A DNA stretch of 64,000 nt from an uncultured Pelagibacteraceae bacterium (lineage in GTDB: Bacteria; Pseudomonadota; Alphaproteobacteria; Pelagibacterales; Pelagibacteraceae): assembly GCA_902531765.1 (NCBI GenBank), contig CACAFC010000003.1, positions 1 to 64,000 on the forward strand. The letters run 5' to 3'. A program made the position numbers and the translations under genes. How positions within the stretch are numbered: position 1 is the first letter of the stretch; each line of letters opens with the position of its first letter. The notes beneath the pieces were generated by a model, which saw nothing but the letters and a program-made list of their open reading frames with translations, had not been told where the DNA came from and ran no database searches. Shown here piece by piece: positions 27,737 to 36,862 of this stretch.

Positions 27737-28459
27737 ATGGCAGGACATTCTCATTGGGCAGGTATAAAACATAAAAAAGGTAAAGCTGATAAAGAAAGAT
27801 CAAAAATTTTTTCCAAACTATCTAAAGAGATTACAGTTGCGGCTAAGTTAGGAGATAAAGATCCAGCTATGAACCCAAGATTACGTTCCGCTGTTCAAGC
27901 TGCAAGGTCAGCAAATATGCCAAAAGATAACATAACTAGAGCTATTGATAAGTCCTCAATGAGTAATCAATCAAATTTTGAAAATTTGAGATACGAAGGC
28001 TTTGGACCTGAAAAAGTTGCTGTCATAATTGAAACTTTAACTGATAACAAAAACCGAACCGCTTCCAATATAAGAACAATTTTTCAAAAATCAGGGGGAA
28101 GCCTCGGAACTCAAGGCTCAGCATCACACAATTTCAGTCAATTAGGTGTAATTAAAATCGATAAAAATGAAATTTCAGATGAAGACATATTAGAACTTGC
28201 TATTGATGCAGGTGCAAATGAGTGTAAATCAGATAAAGAATTTCATGAAATTCAATGTTCAATAAATGATATCTATAATGTTAAAAAAGAGTTAGAGAAG
28301 AAAATAAGTAATTTTATTTCAACGGGAATAGAGTGGGTGCCTTTAAATGCTGTTGAAATTCCAAATGAGAGAAAAGATGAATTAATTAATTTTTTTGAGA
28401 CATTAGAAGAGGATGATGATGTACAAAATATTTATTCAAATGTTAAATTTTCAAACTAG
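27737..28459 (+). CDS. YebC/PmpR family protein
   Basis: A 240-residue protein starting MAGHSHWAGIKHKKGKADK, the invariant YebC N-terminus. RSANMPKDNITRAI, YEGFGPEKVAVIIETLTDN and GSLGTQGSASHNF are further blocks. Family members have been described as transcription regulators and, more recently, as helpers for translation of proline-rich stretches. The yebC-ruvC pairing is conserved in many bacteria. Confidence 0.95.
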   Translation: MAGHSHWAGIKHKKGKADKERSKIFSKLSKEITVAAKLGDKDPAMNPRLRSAVQAARSANMPKDNITRAIDKSSMSNQSNFENLRYEGFGPEKVAVIIETLTDNKNRTASNIRTIFQKSGGSLGTQGSASHNFSQLGVIKIDKNEISDEDILELAIDAGANECKSDKEFHEIQCSINDIYNVKKELEKKISNFISTGIEWVPLNAVEIPNERKDELINFFETLEEDDDVQNIYSNVKFSN

Positions 28460-28468
28460 ATATAAAAT

Positions 28469-28963
28469 ATGCTTATAATTGGTATAGATCCAGGTATTTC
28501 AGGCTCGATTTGTTTTTTTGAAGATGGGAAAATTCTTGAAGTAATTGAAATGCCAGTCATGACTGAGGGTAAAAAAAATAAAAAACAAGTTAATGGTGCT
28601 CAAATTTATAACGAATTTTCAAATAGAATTAATAAAAAAAAAGATGATGAAGTGAGAGTGGTGATAGAACAAGTTTCTGCTATGCCAGGGCAAGGTGTAA
28701 CAAGTATGTTTAATTTTGGTCAATCTTTTGGGATTTTAAAAGGAATATGTTCCGCAATGCAATTACCAATGTTTTTTGTTAGACCAGCAAAATGGAAAAA
28801 ATATTTTAATTTAATTAATTCTCAAAAAGATGCTAGTAGAACAAGAGCGATCGAAATATTTCCATATTTTTCAACACAACTTTCAAAGAAAAAAGATTCT
28901 AACAAAGCTGATGCTATTTTAATTGCGAGTTTTTACCATGAAACTCACCAAAAAGATGATTAA
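28469..28963 (+). CDS. RuvC-fold Holliday junction resolvase, MOC1/phage-like type
   Basis: A 164-residue RNase H-fold nuclease, placed where ruvC is expected after yebC. Asp7 in GIDPGISG, Glu67 in VIEQV, and Asp143/Asp148 in KKDSNKADAILIA give a four-acid active site. The last pair is five residues apart, as in the plant organelle resolvase MOC1 and phage relatives (KKDxGRAxALLIA), whereas classical RuvC has three (DAADALAIA). GQGVTSMFNFGQSFGILKG and KDASRTRAIEIFP also follow the MOC1-like pattern. It should cut four-way junctions; it has no ruvA/ruvB downstream, where tolQ begins 52 bases on. Confidence 0.82.
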   Translation: MLIIGIDPGISGSICFFEDGKILEVIEMPVMTEGKKNKKQVNGAQIYNEFSNRINKKKDDEVRVVIEQVSAMPGQGVTSMFNFGQSFGILKGICSAMQLPMFFVRPAKWKKYFNLINSQKDASRTRAIEIFPYFSTQLSKKKDSNKADAILIASFYHETHQKDD

Positions 28964-29015
28964 TCCTAGATTTTTAAAGTCAAATTCATGACACATTTAA
29001 GTGTGAGAAGACCTT

Positions 29016-29690
29016 ATGGAAGCTGATATTTCATCACAAGCAGTCGGACTTGCATCAAGTGCTGACTTTTCACTTGTGAACTTATTTATAAGAGCTGATA
29101 TAATTGTTAAATCAGTCATTATTATTCTTATTGCGTGTTCAGTTTATTCATGGGCGGTAATCATTGAAAAATTTAAATTATTTAAAAAAATAAATCAAAG
29201 TTCAGAAGAATTTGAAACTAAGTTTTGGAACTCGAAATCTGCGGAGTCTTTTTATAATAATCTTCCAGGAAATATTAATGATCCTATGACTCTTATTTTT
29301 AAAGATGCTATGCAAAATCTTCTTAAAAGGAGATCCAAGACAGATTTGAATGCTAGAATGACTTCAATGTTAGAGACCGGGATAGAGAAACAAATGTCTA
29401 AAATTACAAAAGGATTTACTTTTTTAGCAACTGTTGGATCAACGGCACCTTTTATAGGTTTATTTGGAACTGTTTGGGGTATAATGAATTCTTTTCAATC
29501 TATTGCAATTTCAAGAAATACTAGTTTAGCGATTGTAGCTCCTGGAATTGCAGAAGCTCTTTTCGCTACAGCATTAGGTTTGTTGGCAGCTATTCCTGCA
29601 GTAATTGCTTACAACAAATTTAACAATGACTCTTTGAAATATTCACAAAAGTTAGAAAACTTTTCTAAAAGATTTTTAACAATTATTTAG
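29016..29690 (+). CDS. tolQ: Tol-Pal system proton channel protein TolQ
   Basis: A 224-residue inner-membrane protein with three helices (about residues 25-47, 128-150 and 163-190). FLATVGSTAPFIGLFGTVWGIM and APGIAEALFATALGLLAAIPAV are the MotA/TolQ/ExbB channel signature. With TolR it turns the proton gradient into force on TolA. It begins the tolQRAB-pal-cpoB cluster; the ybgC gene usually ahead of it is absent. Confidence 0.97.
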   Translation: MEADISSQAVGLASSADFSLVNLFIRADIIVKSVIIILIACSVYSWAVIIEKFKLFKKINQSSEEFETKFWNSKSAESFYNNLPGNINDPMTLIFKDAMQNLLKRRSKTDLNARMTSMLETGIEKQMSKITKGFTFLATVGSTAPFIGLFGTVWGIMNSFQSIAISRNTSLAIVAPGIAEALFATALGLLAAIPAVIAYNKFNNDSLKYSQKLENFSKRFLTII

Positions 29691-29691
29691 T

Positions 29692-30108
29692 ATGGCATTC
29701 AAGTTTAATCGTTCATCTAAGGAACCAATGAGTGAAATCAATGTGACACCATTTGTAGATGTGATGTTAGTCTTATTAATTATCTTTATGGTGACAGCAC
29801 CTTTGTTAACTGTAGGAGTTCAAGTAGACTTACCGGAAAGTTCAGCTGACTCACTTCCAGAGGAGCAAGAACCTTTAACATTAACTATAAATTCAAAAGG
29901 TGAAATTTTTATACAAGAGTCAAAAGTTGAGTATGAAAAAATTATTGCAAAAGTTTTAGCAGTCTCAAAAAATCGGACTGATACAAGAATTTATGTGAGG
30001 GGGGATAAAACTATAAATTACGGTAGAGTTCTTGAAATTATGGGTTTACTTTCAGGTTCAGGATTTACAAAAGTAGCTTTAATTTCGGAACCGTACAAAG
30101 AAAGGTAA
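29692..30108 (+). CDS. tolR: Tol-Pal system protein TolR
   Basis: A 138-residue protein: short cytoplasmic N-terminus, one helix (about 22-42) and a periplasmic domain. SEINVTPFVDVMLVLLIIFMV carries the channel Asp24, and the periplasmic part has YGRVLEIMGLL. It partners TolQ. Only one base separates it from the tolQ stop, and tolA starts 7 bases after it. Confidence 0.96.
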   Translation: MAFKFNRSSKEPMSEINVTPFVDVMLVLLIIFMVTAPLLTVGVQVDLPESSADSLPEEQEPLTLTINSKGEIFIQESKVEYEKIIAKVLAVSKNRTDTRIYVRGDKTINYGRVLEIMGLLSGSGFTKVALISEPYKER

Positions 30109-30115
30109 TTTTTTT

Positions 30116-30925
30116 GTGAATAGGAGTATTGTAATTTCTTCTTTTTTACACCTATTTGTTATTTTTTTAACAGCAATGAGCCTTCCTTTTTTAGCAAAAA
30201 AACCAATTGATCTTCCGCCGATTGTATCAGTAGAATTAATTCAAATAACTGAAAAAACAAATATTCCCTTTGCGCCTAAGGCAAAAAAAATAATTGAAAA
30301 AGTAAAAGAAAAAGAGAAAAAGCTTGTATCAGAACAAGCCCCTCCAAAAAAAGTTAAGAAAATCAAACCTGATGCTGTTCCAATGCCAGAGGATAAAGTA
30401 AAAAAAGTGGAAAAAATAAAAGAAGATAAACAAAATCCTGAAAAAATTGATAATGAAGTTAAGCAAGTATCAGAATTTGAAAAAGAGGAGTTATTTGATC
30501 CAAATAATATTGCGGCTTTAATCGACAAATCTAAAGAAAGTAAAGCAGAAACCTTAAAGAAAAATCCAGATTTAAGCCAAGATCAAAATAAAAATTTTGA
30601 GAATACAGGGTTATCCTTAAGTGAGGAAGATGCTCTTAAAGCACAAATTTTTGGTTGTTGGAGTATCCCACTTGGATTACCATATAATGAGAACTTACTT
30701 GTTAGAATAAAACTTGAATTAAAGCCTGATGGATCAGTAATTAAGTCAGAAATTTTAGATCATGCAAGAATGAATAAACCAGGACAAGGCTTTTATAAAG
30801 TATTAGCCGAAAGTGCTTTAAGAGCTATTAAATTGTGTCAGCCTTTAAGAGTTCCTAGCACTGGTTACGAAAGATGGAAGGAATTACAGTTAAATTTTGA
30901 TGCAAGAGAAATGCTAGAAGGCTAA
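30116..30925 (+). CDS. tolA: Tol-Pal system protein TolA
   Basis: A 269-residue protein with a GTG start. A single N-terminal helix (about 4-24) anchors it; residues ~55-165 are a Lys/Glu/Pro-rich low-complexity arm that spans the periplasm; residues ~175-269 form the TonB/TolA C-terminal domain with [20 protein letters not shown] and the paired Cys near CQPL. It links TolQR to Pal/TolB. The arm is shorter than in E. coli (421 residues in total), as is common in small alphaproteobacterial TolA. Confidence 0.92.
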   Translation: MNRSIVISSFLHLFVIFLTAMSLPFLAKKPIDLPPIVSVELIQITEKTNIPFAPKAKKIIEKVKEKEKKLVSEQAPPKKVKKIKPDAVPMPEDKVKKVEKIKEDKQNPEKIDNEVKQVSEFEKEELFDPNNIAALIDKSKESKAETLKKNPDLSQDQNKNFENTGLSLSEEDALKAQIFGCWSIPLGLPYNENLLVRIKLELKPDGSVIKSEILDHARMNKPGQGFYKVLAESALRAIKLCQPLRVPSTGYERWKELQLNFDAREMLEG

Positions 30926-30941
30926 TATATCTTATAAAAAA

Positions 30942-32282
30942 ATGAAAAATTTTTTAATAACTTTAATTATAATCTTAATACCAATTAAATCTTTTGGTTT
31001 GATAGAGGTTGATATAACTAGAGGTAATTTAAACCCATTACCAGTAGCAGTTTCTCCACTATCTATTGACGAGAAATCAAGAAAAAATTTTGAGAGTATA
31101 CTTAAAAAGAAAAATATCGGTTCGGAAATATCTTTAATTGTAGAAAATAATTTAAAAGTTTCAGGATTATTTAGTCCATTAAATAAAGATGCATTTTTGC
31201 AAGAACCAGACATTGCAAATTTAAAGCCTAGATTTGAAGATTGGAATTTAATTAAAGCACAGGCTTTGATTACTGGAAAGGTTAGTTATGTCGAAGAAAA
31301 ACTAAGAGTAGAGTTTAGATTGTGGGACGTGCTTGCAGGCAAAGAAATGATGGCGCTAGCTTTTACAACTGTTCCAAATAATTGGAGACGTGTTGGTCAT
31401 ATCATCACTGACAAAGTTTATGAGAGATTAACGGGTGAAAGAGGTTATTTTGATACTAGAATAATTTATGTTGCAGAGGAAGGACCTAAAACTCAAAGAG
31501 TAAAAAAATTAGCTATCATGGATCAAGATGGTGCCAACAATAAATTTCTGACGTTAGGAAACGAACTTGTTTTAACCCCAAGATTTAATCCAACAAGTCA
31601 AATGGTAACCTATCTTTCATATTTTAGAAATTTACCAAGAGTTTATTTGTTAGATATTGAAACAGGAACTCAAGAAGTTGTAGGAGATTTTCCTGGTATG
31701 ACTTTTGCACCAAGATTCTCACCAGATGGAAAAAAAATAATTATGAGTTTTGCTAAAGATGGAAATTCTGAAATTTACACGATGGATTTAGAAAATAGAA
31801 TAGTGGAAAAAATTACAAATCATCCATCCATAGATACATCACCTTCTTATTCTCCAGATGGAAAATTTATTTCTTTTAACTCTGACAGAAGTGGTTATCA
31901 ACAAATTTACGTAATGAAGAGTGATGGAAGTAATGTTAAAAGAATATCTTTTGGTAAAGGAATTTATGGTACTCCAGTTTGGTCTCCAAGAGGAGATCTA
32001 ATTGCATTTACAAAATTACATAAAGGAAAATTTTATATTGGTGTAATGAGAACTGATGGAAGTGGAGAAAGATTATTAACAGAAAACTTTTATCAAGAAG
32101 CTCCATCCTGGTCTCCTAATGGGAGAGTATTGATTTTTTATAGGGAGACGAAAACAGACTCTAAAGGAAAGGGTTTTTCTGCAAAATTATGGTCTATAGA
32201 TTTAACTGGCTATAATGAGAGACAGGTTCCTACTCCAACTGACGGATCAGACCCATCATGGTCATCTTTATTAAGTAATTAA
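30942..32282 (+). CDS. tolB: Tol-Pal system beta-propeller protein TolB
   Basis: A 446-residue periplasmic protein. A hydrophobic signal peptide (about 1-20, ending near KSFG) precedes an N-terminal alpha/beta domain with [13 protein letters not shown], and a six-blade WD40-like propeller in which [35 protein letters not shown] and [10 protein letters not shown] repeat. It binds Pal and the TolA domain. Standard length. Confidence 0.97.
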   Translation: MKNFLITLIIILIPIKSFGLIEVDITRGNLNPLPVAVSPLSIDEKSRKNFESILKKKNIGSEISLIVENNLKVSGLFSPLNKDAFLQEPDIANLKPRFEDWNLIKAQALITGKVSYVEEKLRVEFRLWDVLAGKEMMALAFTTVPNNWRRVGHIITDKVYERLTGERGYFDTRIIYVAEEGPKTQRVKKLAIMDQDGANNKFLTLGNELVLTPRFNPTSQMVTYLSYFRNLPRVYLLDIETGTQEVVGDFPGMTFAPRFSPDGKKIIMSFAKDGNSEIYTMDLENRIVEKITNHPSIDTSPSYSPDGKFISFNSDRSGYQQIYVMKSDGSNVKRISFGKGIYGTPVWSPRGDLIAFTKLHKGKFYIGVMRTDGSGERLLTENFYQEAPSWSPNGRVLIFYRETKTDSKGKGFSAKLWSIDLTGYNERQVPTPTDGSDPSWSSLLSN

Positions 32283-32368
32283 TAATTAATTCGCTTGATT
32301 TTTAGCCTTGAAAGATCTAATTAGTTGTGAAAAACTAAGACTAAAGAAATATTGATCAAGGAGTAATA

Positions 32369-32848
32369 ATGAAATTAAGCAAAATTCTAAAAAATGGATT
32401 TTTAATAGTAGTTGCTTGTTTAGCACTTTCTGCATGTGCTACATCAAAAAAATCTACGGGACAAATGCAAGGCGATGTTTATACTGGAACAGATACAGTT
32501 GAATACTTAGCCTCAGGTGTTCCTGATAGAGTATTTTTTGCAACTAACGAGTCAGTATTAACTACTGCTTCTAGAGAAACTCTAAGAAAACAAGCTGCAT
32601 GGTTAAGAAAAAATTCTAAAATTACAATTGTTTTAGAAGGACACGCTGACGAAAGAGGAACAAGAGAATACAATTTAGCATTAGGTGAAAGAAGAGCTAA
32701 TGCAGCAAAAGATTATTTAATGACTTACGGAATATCTTCAGACAGAATTTCAGTTTTAAGTTATGGTAAAGAAAGACCAGTGGACTCAGGGTCTAATCCA
32801 TTAGCTTGGTCAAAAAATAGAAGATCTGTAACAGTTAAAGCAAATTAA
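32369..32848 (+). CDS. pal: peptidoglycan-associated lipoprotein Pal
   Basis: A 159-residue outer-membrane lipoprotein. The signal peptide ends in the lipobox LSAC, with Cys23 as the lipid site. The OmpA-like domain has VFFATNESVLT, EGHADERGTREYNLALGERRA (GHADERGTREYN) and KNRRSV. It ties the outer membrane to peptidoglycan. A strong AAGGAG (32358-32363) lies 5 bases before the ATG and an 86-base spacer precedes the gene, so it probably has its own promoter as well. A clear terminator follows. Confidence 0.97.
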   Translation: MKLSKILKNGFLIVVACLALSACATSKKSTGQMQGDVYTGTDTVEYLASGVPDRVFFATNESVLTTASRETLRKQAAWLRKNSKITIVLEGHADERGTREYNLALGERRANAAKDYLMTYGISSDRISVLSYGKERPVDSGSNPLAWSKNRRSVTVKAN

Positions 32849-32868
32849 AATATTTAATTAATATTTAA

Positions 32869-32909
32869 GACCTCTTAAATTATAATGATTTAAGAGGTCT
32901 TTTTTTTGC
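32869..32909 (+). terminator. intrinsic terminator after pal
   Basis: A perfect 14-base inverted repeat, arms 32869-32882 and 32890-32903 (core GACCTCTTAAAT / ATTTAAGAGGTC), with a 7-base loop, runs straight into a T tract at 32902-32909. This is the strongest rho-independent terminator I found in the window. It would end the tol-pal transcript before cpoB, which starts 27 bases later. Confidence 0.88.
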
Positions 32910-32935
32910 CATTATTTTAGACATAACCTAATTAC

Positions 32936-33925
32936 ATGAAATACTTTAAAGTATTAATTAAATATAAAATTTTTTTGTTTTTTAATTTTTTAGTTAGTTT
33001 TTCCTCTCTCGCTGATAATCATAATATTTACGACACACTGGAGTTGATCAAAAAGGATTTAAAAACTTTAGAAAAAGCTGTTTACTCAAATTCAAGTGAA
33101 TTCAATAATACAAATTCAGCATCATCAAACGTTGATAGCAACTCTGAAGATGTTCTTACAAGACACTTATTGAAGTTATCTGAAATTGAAAATCAATTTC
33201 AGGAACTTACTAATAAATTTGAAGAAATAAATTTTAAACTAGATAAGTTATCAAATAGACTTTCAAAAGTTCAATCAGATAATCAATTAAGATTTCAAGA
33301 TTTAGAAACTGCTTTATCAAATGGTGAAAGTATCAATTTGACTTCAAAAAAAACTTCAGAATCCGATACAGAAATTTTACCAGGTTCATCTCAACCACAA
33401 GACTTAGGGTCAATATCTTACAGAGATAATTCTACAAGCGATACAACTCAAAAAATACAATCAGTCGAAACAACCGCAACAATTGTTACCGAGACATTTC
33501 AAGCAGAAGAAAAAATTTTACCAGATGTTTCAGCTTCTGAGCAATATGAGTTTGCAACGAGTTTTTTAAAAGTTGGAGATTACCCTACTGCTGAAAGAGC
33601 ATTTAGAGAATTTGTAATTTCAAATCCTGATCATAAATTGGCTGGTAACGCACAATATTGGTACGCTGAAACTTTTAGAATAAGACAATTATACACTGAT
33701 GCTGCTTCAGCTTATTTAGAGGGTTATCAAAAATATCCAAAAGGAGAAAAAGCACCTATTAATTTGTTAAAGCTAGGTGTATCAATGATACAGATTGGAG
33801 AAAAAGATCAAGGCTGTAAAATGATAAGTGGTGTTGAACAACAATATCCAAACGCAAAACAGTCTGTTATTCAAAAAGCAAAGTATGAGTCTCAAAAATT
33901 TGAGTGTAAGAAACAAAATTCCTAA
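32936..33925 (+). CDS. cpoB: cell division coordinator CpoB / YbgF-type TPR protein
   Basis: A 329-residue periplasmic protein. A signal peptide (about 1-26, ending SSLA) is followed by a trimerising coiled coil (about 75-120), a Ser/Thr-rich linker, and C-terminal TPR repeats: EQYEFATSFLKVGDYPTAERAFREF, NAQYWYAETFRIR and APINLLKLG. CpoB links outer-membrane constriction with septal peptidoglycan synthesis via Tol. Its 3' end overlaps tilS by 41 bases when tilS starts at 33885. Confidence 0.9.
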   Translation: MKYFKVLIKYKIFLFFNFLVSFSSLADNHNIYDTLELIKKDLKTLEKAVYSNSSEFNNTNSASSNVDSNSEDVLTRHLLKLSEIENQFQELTNKFEEINFKLDKLSNRLSKVQSDNQLRFQDLETALSNGESINLTSKKTSESDTEILPGSSQPQDLGSISYRDNSTSDTTQKIQSVETTATIVTETFQAEEKILPDVSASEQYEFATSFLKVGDYPTAERAFREFVISNPDHKLAGNAQYWYAETFRIRQLYTDAASAYLEGYQKYPKGEKAPINLLKLGVSMIQIGEKDQGCKMISGVEQQYPNAKQSVIQKAKYESQKFECKKQNS

Positions 33926-34913
33926 CATTTATAAATCAAGACTTTTAAATCAAAGAGTAAATAAAATTTTTAAAAAATTTGAAAAGTCATTCAAAATAAA
34001 TACTAATTTTATTGTTGGAGTTTCAGGGGGGCCAGATAGTTTGGCTTTGGCTTTTTTGACAAAAGTATATGCTTTAAAAAAAAACTTAAATCCAAGGTAT
34101 TTTATTGTAGATCATAAGCTCAGAAAAGAATCTACTAATGAGGCTGATAAAGTAAAAAGAGTTCTTAAATCTTTAAAAATTAACGCACATGTTCTCACTT
34201 GGAAAGGTAAAAAACCAGTTAATAATATTCAATCTTTAGCAAGAAATAAAAGATATGAGTTATTATTTTCCAAATGTAAAAAACTTAAAATTAGCAACTT
34301 AGTTTTAGGTCATCATTTAGATGATTTAATTGAAAATTTTTTTCTTAGAATGGCCAGGGGAAGTGGCCTAAAAGGACTTGTATCGCTTGGTATGAACACA
34401 CAAATCAAAGATATAAATTTAATTAGACCTTTGATAAAATTTGAAAAAAAAGATTTACTATTTATATCTAAATTTATATTTAATTTTCACGTAGATGATC
34501 CCTCTAATCATGATGTTAAATTCAATAGAATTAAAATAAGAAATTTAATTAAGGGATTTAATGATTTTGGCCTTGATAAGAAAAAATTTCAATTAACTAT
34601 AGAAAATTTAAGAGGGTCGGATCAATCAATAAAATTTTATGTTGAAAAGAATAAGAGGAAGAATTCAACTTTTAATAATAGAAAAGTTGAACTAATTTTA
34701 AAAGAAAATTTTTTTGATAATTCACATGAGGTCATTTTTAGGTCTTTATCAGATTTAATTCATTTGGTGGGAAAAAAGGCAAATTTTGTGAGGGGCAAGA
34801 AAATTGAGAATATTTTGAATAAAATTAAAGAAAGGAAACTTAGAAAAGAAACATTGGGTGGATGCGTCATTAAGATGGTAAATCACACTGTGATTTTGAC
34901 AAAAGAACAGTAA
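33885..34913 (+). CDS. tilS: tRNA(Ile)-lysidine synthase
   Basis: About 342 residues. The PP-loop VGVSGGPDSLALAF (ATP pyrophosphatase) is near residues 42-55, and LGHHLDDLIENFFLRMARG is the other catalytic block. It modifies C34 of tRNA-Ile(CAU) to lysidine. The frame is open from 33828, but the ATG at 33885 gives a sensible N-terminus and the shorter overlap with cpoB. tilS-ftsH is a conserved pair. Confidence 0.93.
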   Translation: MSLKNLSVRNKIPNIYKSRLLNQRVNKIFKKFEKSFKINTNFIVGVSGGPDSLALAFLTKVYALKKNLNPRYFIVDHKLRKESTNEADKVKRVLKSLKINAHVLTWKGKKPVNNIQSLARNKRYELLFSKCKKLKISNLVLGHHLDDLIENFFLRMARGSGLKGLVSLGMNTQIKDINLIRPLIKFEKKDLLFISKFIFNFHVDDPSNHDVKFNRIKIRNLIKGFNDFGLDKKKFQLTIENLRGSDQSIKFYVEKNKRKNSTFNNRKVELILKENFFDNSHEVIFRSLSDLIHLVGKKANFVRGKKIENILNKIKERKLRKETLGGCVIKMVNHTVILTKEQ

Positions 34914-34955
34914 AAATAGACTTGTTTAATTAATAATAATTCTTATCTTATAGGC

Positions 34956-36857
34956 ATGAATTTCAAAAACTTAGCAATGTGGGCAATAATCGTTTTTTTA
35001 ACGATTGGTCTATATAATATGTTCAAGAACCCTCAATCAAACATCAGAAGTTCCAATGAAGTAATTTTTTCAGAATTTTTGGAGTCTGTGGAACAAGGTG
35101 AGGTATTAAAAGTCGAAATTCAAGGAAATAATATAAATGGTGTATATGCAAATGGAAAAAGTTTTAAAACATATTCACCAAATGATCCTAATTTAATAGA
35201 AAAACTTTCAGAAAAGGGTGTAAGTATTTCTGCAGCACCTATAGAAGAAAAGATGCCTTCTTTGTTTGGAGTTCTACTTTCATGGTTTCCGATGTTATTA
35301 TTAATAGCAGTTTGGATTTTCTTTATGAGACAAATGCAAGGTGGAAAAGGTGGAGCAATGGGCTTTGGAAGATCTAAAGCAAAAATGATGAATGAAATGA
35401 AAGGTAAAGTAACCTTTAACGATGTTGCAGGTGTAGAAGAAGCTAAAGAGGAAGTCGAAGAGATTGTTGAGTTCTTAAAAGATCCAAAAAAATTTAGTAG
35501 GCTAGGTGGAAAAATACCTAGAGGTGCACTTCTTGTAGGTCCTCCAGGAACAGGAAAAACTTTATTAGCTAGGGCAATTGCTGGGGAAGCAGGTGTTCCT
35601 TTCTTCACTATCTCTGGATCAGATTTTGTAGAGATGTTTGTTGGCGTGGGAGCATCAAGAGTGAGAGACATGTTTGAGCAAGGAAAAAAAAATTCGCCTT
35701 GTATAATATTTATTGATGAAATTGATGCTGTAGGAAGAAGTCGAGGCGCAGGTTTAGGAGGTGGAAATGACGAAAGGGAACAAACTCTTAATCAGCTTCT
35801 TGTTGAGATGGACGGTTTTGATACAAACGAAGGGGTTATTATAATCGCAGCAACAAACAGACCCGATGTTCTTGACCCCGCATTATTAAGACCAGGTAGA
35901 TTTGATAGACAAGTTGTAGTTTCTAATCCAGATATAATTGGAAGAGAAAAAATTTTAAAAGTTCATGTTAAAAAAATTAAAATGGCTCCTGATGTAAATT
36001 TGAGAACTATAGCAAGAGGAACTCCGGGATTCTCAGGCGCTGATCTAGCTAATTTAGTAAATGAGTCTGCATTATTAGCTGCTAGAAAAAATAAAAGAAT
36101 TGTTACTTTAAATGAATTTGAAGAAGCGAAGGATAAAGTGATGATGGGAGCTGAGAGACGCTCAATGGTTATGACTGAAGATGAAAAGAAATTAACGGCG
36201 TACCATGAAGGTGGACATGCTTTAGTTTCTTTTAATATGCCTAGTTACGATCCAATTCATAAAGCAACAATTATACCAAGAGGTAGGGCTTTAGGTATGG
36301 TTATGAATTTACCTGAAAGAGACAAACATGGTCATTCAATTAAATACTTAAAAGCAAGATTAGCAGTCTGTTTTGGCGGCAGAGTTGCAGAGGAAGTAAT
36401 TTTTGGAAAAGATAATATTTCAACAGGAGCAGGTGGGGGAAGTGGTTCAGATATAAATCAAGCAACTCAACTTGCAAGAGCTATGGTAACAAAATATGGA
36501 ATGAGCGAAGAAATGGGCCCAGTCGAGTATGGTGAAAATCAAGAGGAAGTTTTTTTAGGAAGATCTGTAACTCAAACACAATCAGTATCTGAAGAAGTTG
36601 CTCAAAAAATAGACAAAGAAATCAGAAAATTAGTTGATGAAGGGTATAATAAAGCTAAAGAAATCCTAACTGAAAAAATTGATGATTTACATAAAATTGC
36701 AAAAGCTCTTATAACTTATGAGACTTTAACAGGCGAAGAAATAGAAAATATTATTACAAAAAACATATATCCTGCTGATAAACAAGACTTAAAAGTTGAT
36801 GATGACAAGAGTTCTGCTTTAGGTGCTATGGGACTCAAACCTAAGATTGTTCATTAA
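34956..36857 (+). CDS. ftsH: ATP-dependent zinc metalloprotease FtsH
   Basis: A 633-residue membrane AAA+ protease. Two N-terminal helices (about 4-22 and 100-121) flank a small periplasmic domain. Walker A is GPPGTGKT (about 194-201), Walker [10 protein letters not shown], the second region of homology RPGRFDRQV, and the zinc site HEGGH (about 415-419). It degrades membrane proteins and short-lived factors such as sigma-32, whose gene rpoH is also in this window. Standard length. Confidence 0.98.
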   Translation: MNFKNLAMWAIIVFLTIGLYNMFKNPQSNIRSSNEVIFSEFLESVEQGEVLKVEIQGNNINGVYANGKSFKTYSPNDPNLIEKLSEKGVSISAAPIEEKMPSLFGVLLSWFPMLLLIAVWIFFMRQMQGGKGGAMGFGRSKAKMMNEMKGKVTFNDVAGVEEAKEEVEEIVEFLKDPKKFSRLGGKIPRGALLVGPPGTGKTLLARAIAGEAGVPFFTISGSDFVEMFVGVGASRVRDMFEQGKKNSPCIIFIDEIDAVGRSRGAGLGGGNDEREQTLNQLLVEMDGFDTNEGVIIIAATNRPDVLDPALLRPGRFDRQVVVSNPDIIGREKILKVHVKKIKMAPDVNLRTIARGTPGFSGADLANLVNESALLAARKNKRIVTLNEFEEAKDKVMMGAERRSMVMTEDEKKLTAYHEGGHALVSFNMPSYDPIHKATIIPRGRALGMVMNLPERDKHGHSIKYLKARLAVCFGGRVAEEVIFGKDNISTGAGGGSGSDINQATQLARAMVTKYGMSEEMGPVEYGENQEEVFLGRSVTQTQSVSEEVAQKIDKEIRKLVDEGYNKAKEILTEKIDDLHKIAKALITYETLTGEEIENIITKNIYPADKQDLKVDDDKSSALGAMGLKPKIVH

Positions 36858-36862
36858 TTTTA

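Noticed and set aside
28985-29003. Small hairpin CACA...TGTG before tolQ
   Set aside because: Four base pairs only, no T tract, not distinguishable from chance in A+T-rich sequence.
33828-33925. Long overlap of cpoB and tilS as a frameshift or fusion
   Set aside because: Both proteins have complete ends; an ATG at 33885 shortens the overlap to 41 bases, ordinary for this compact genome.
35120-35671. 183-codon frame antisense to ftsH
   Set aside because: It lies fully inside a strongly conserved gene and has low-complexity Ser/Pro/Phe composition typical of a shadow frame.
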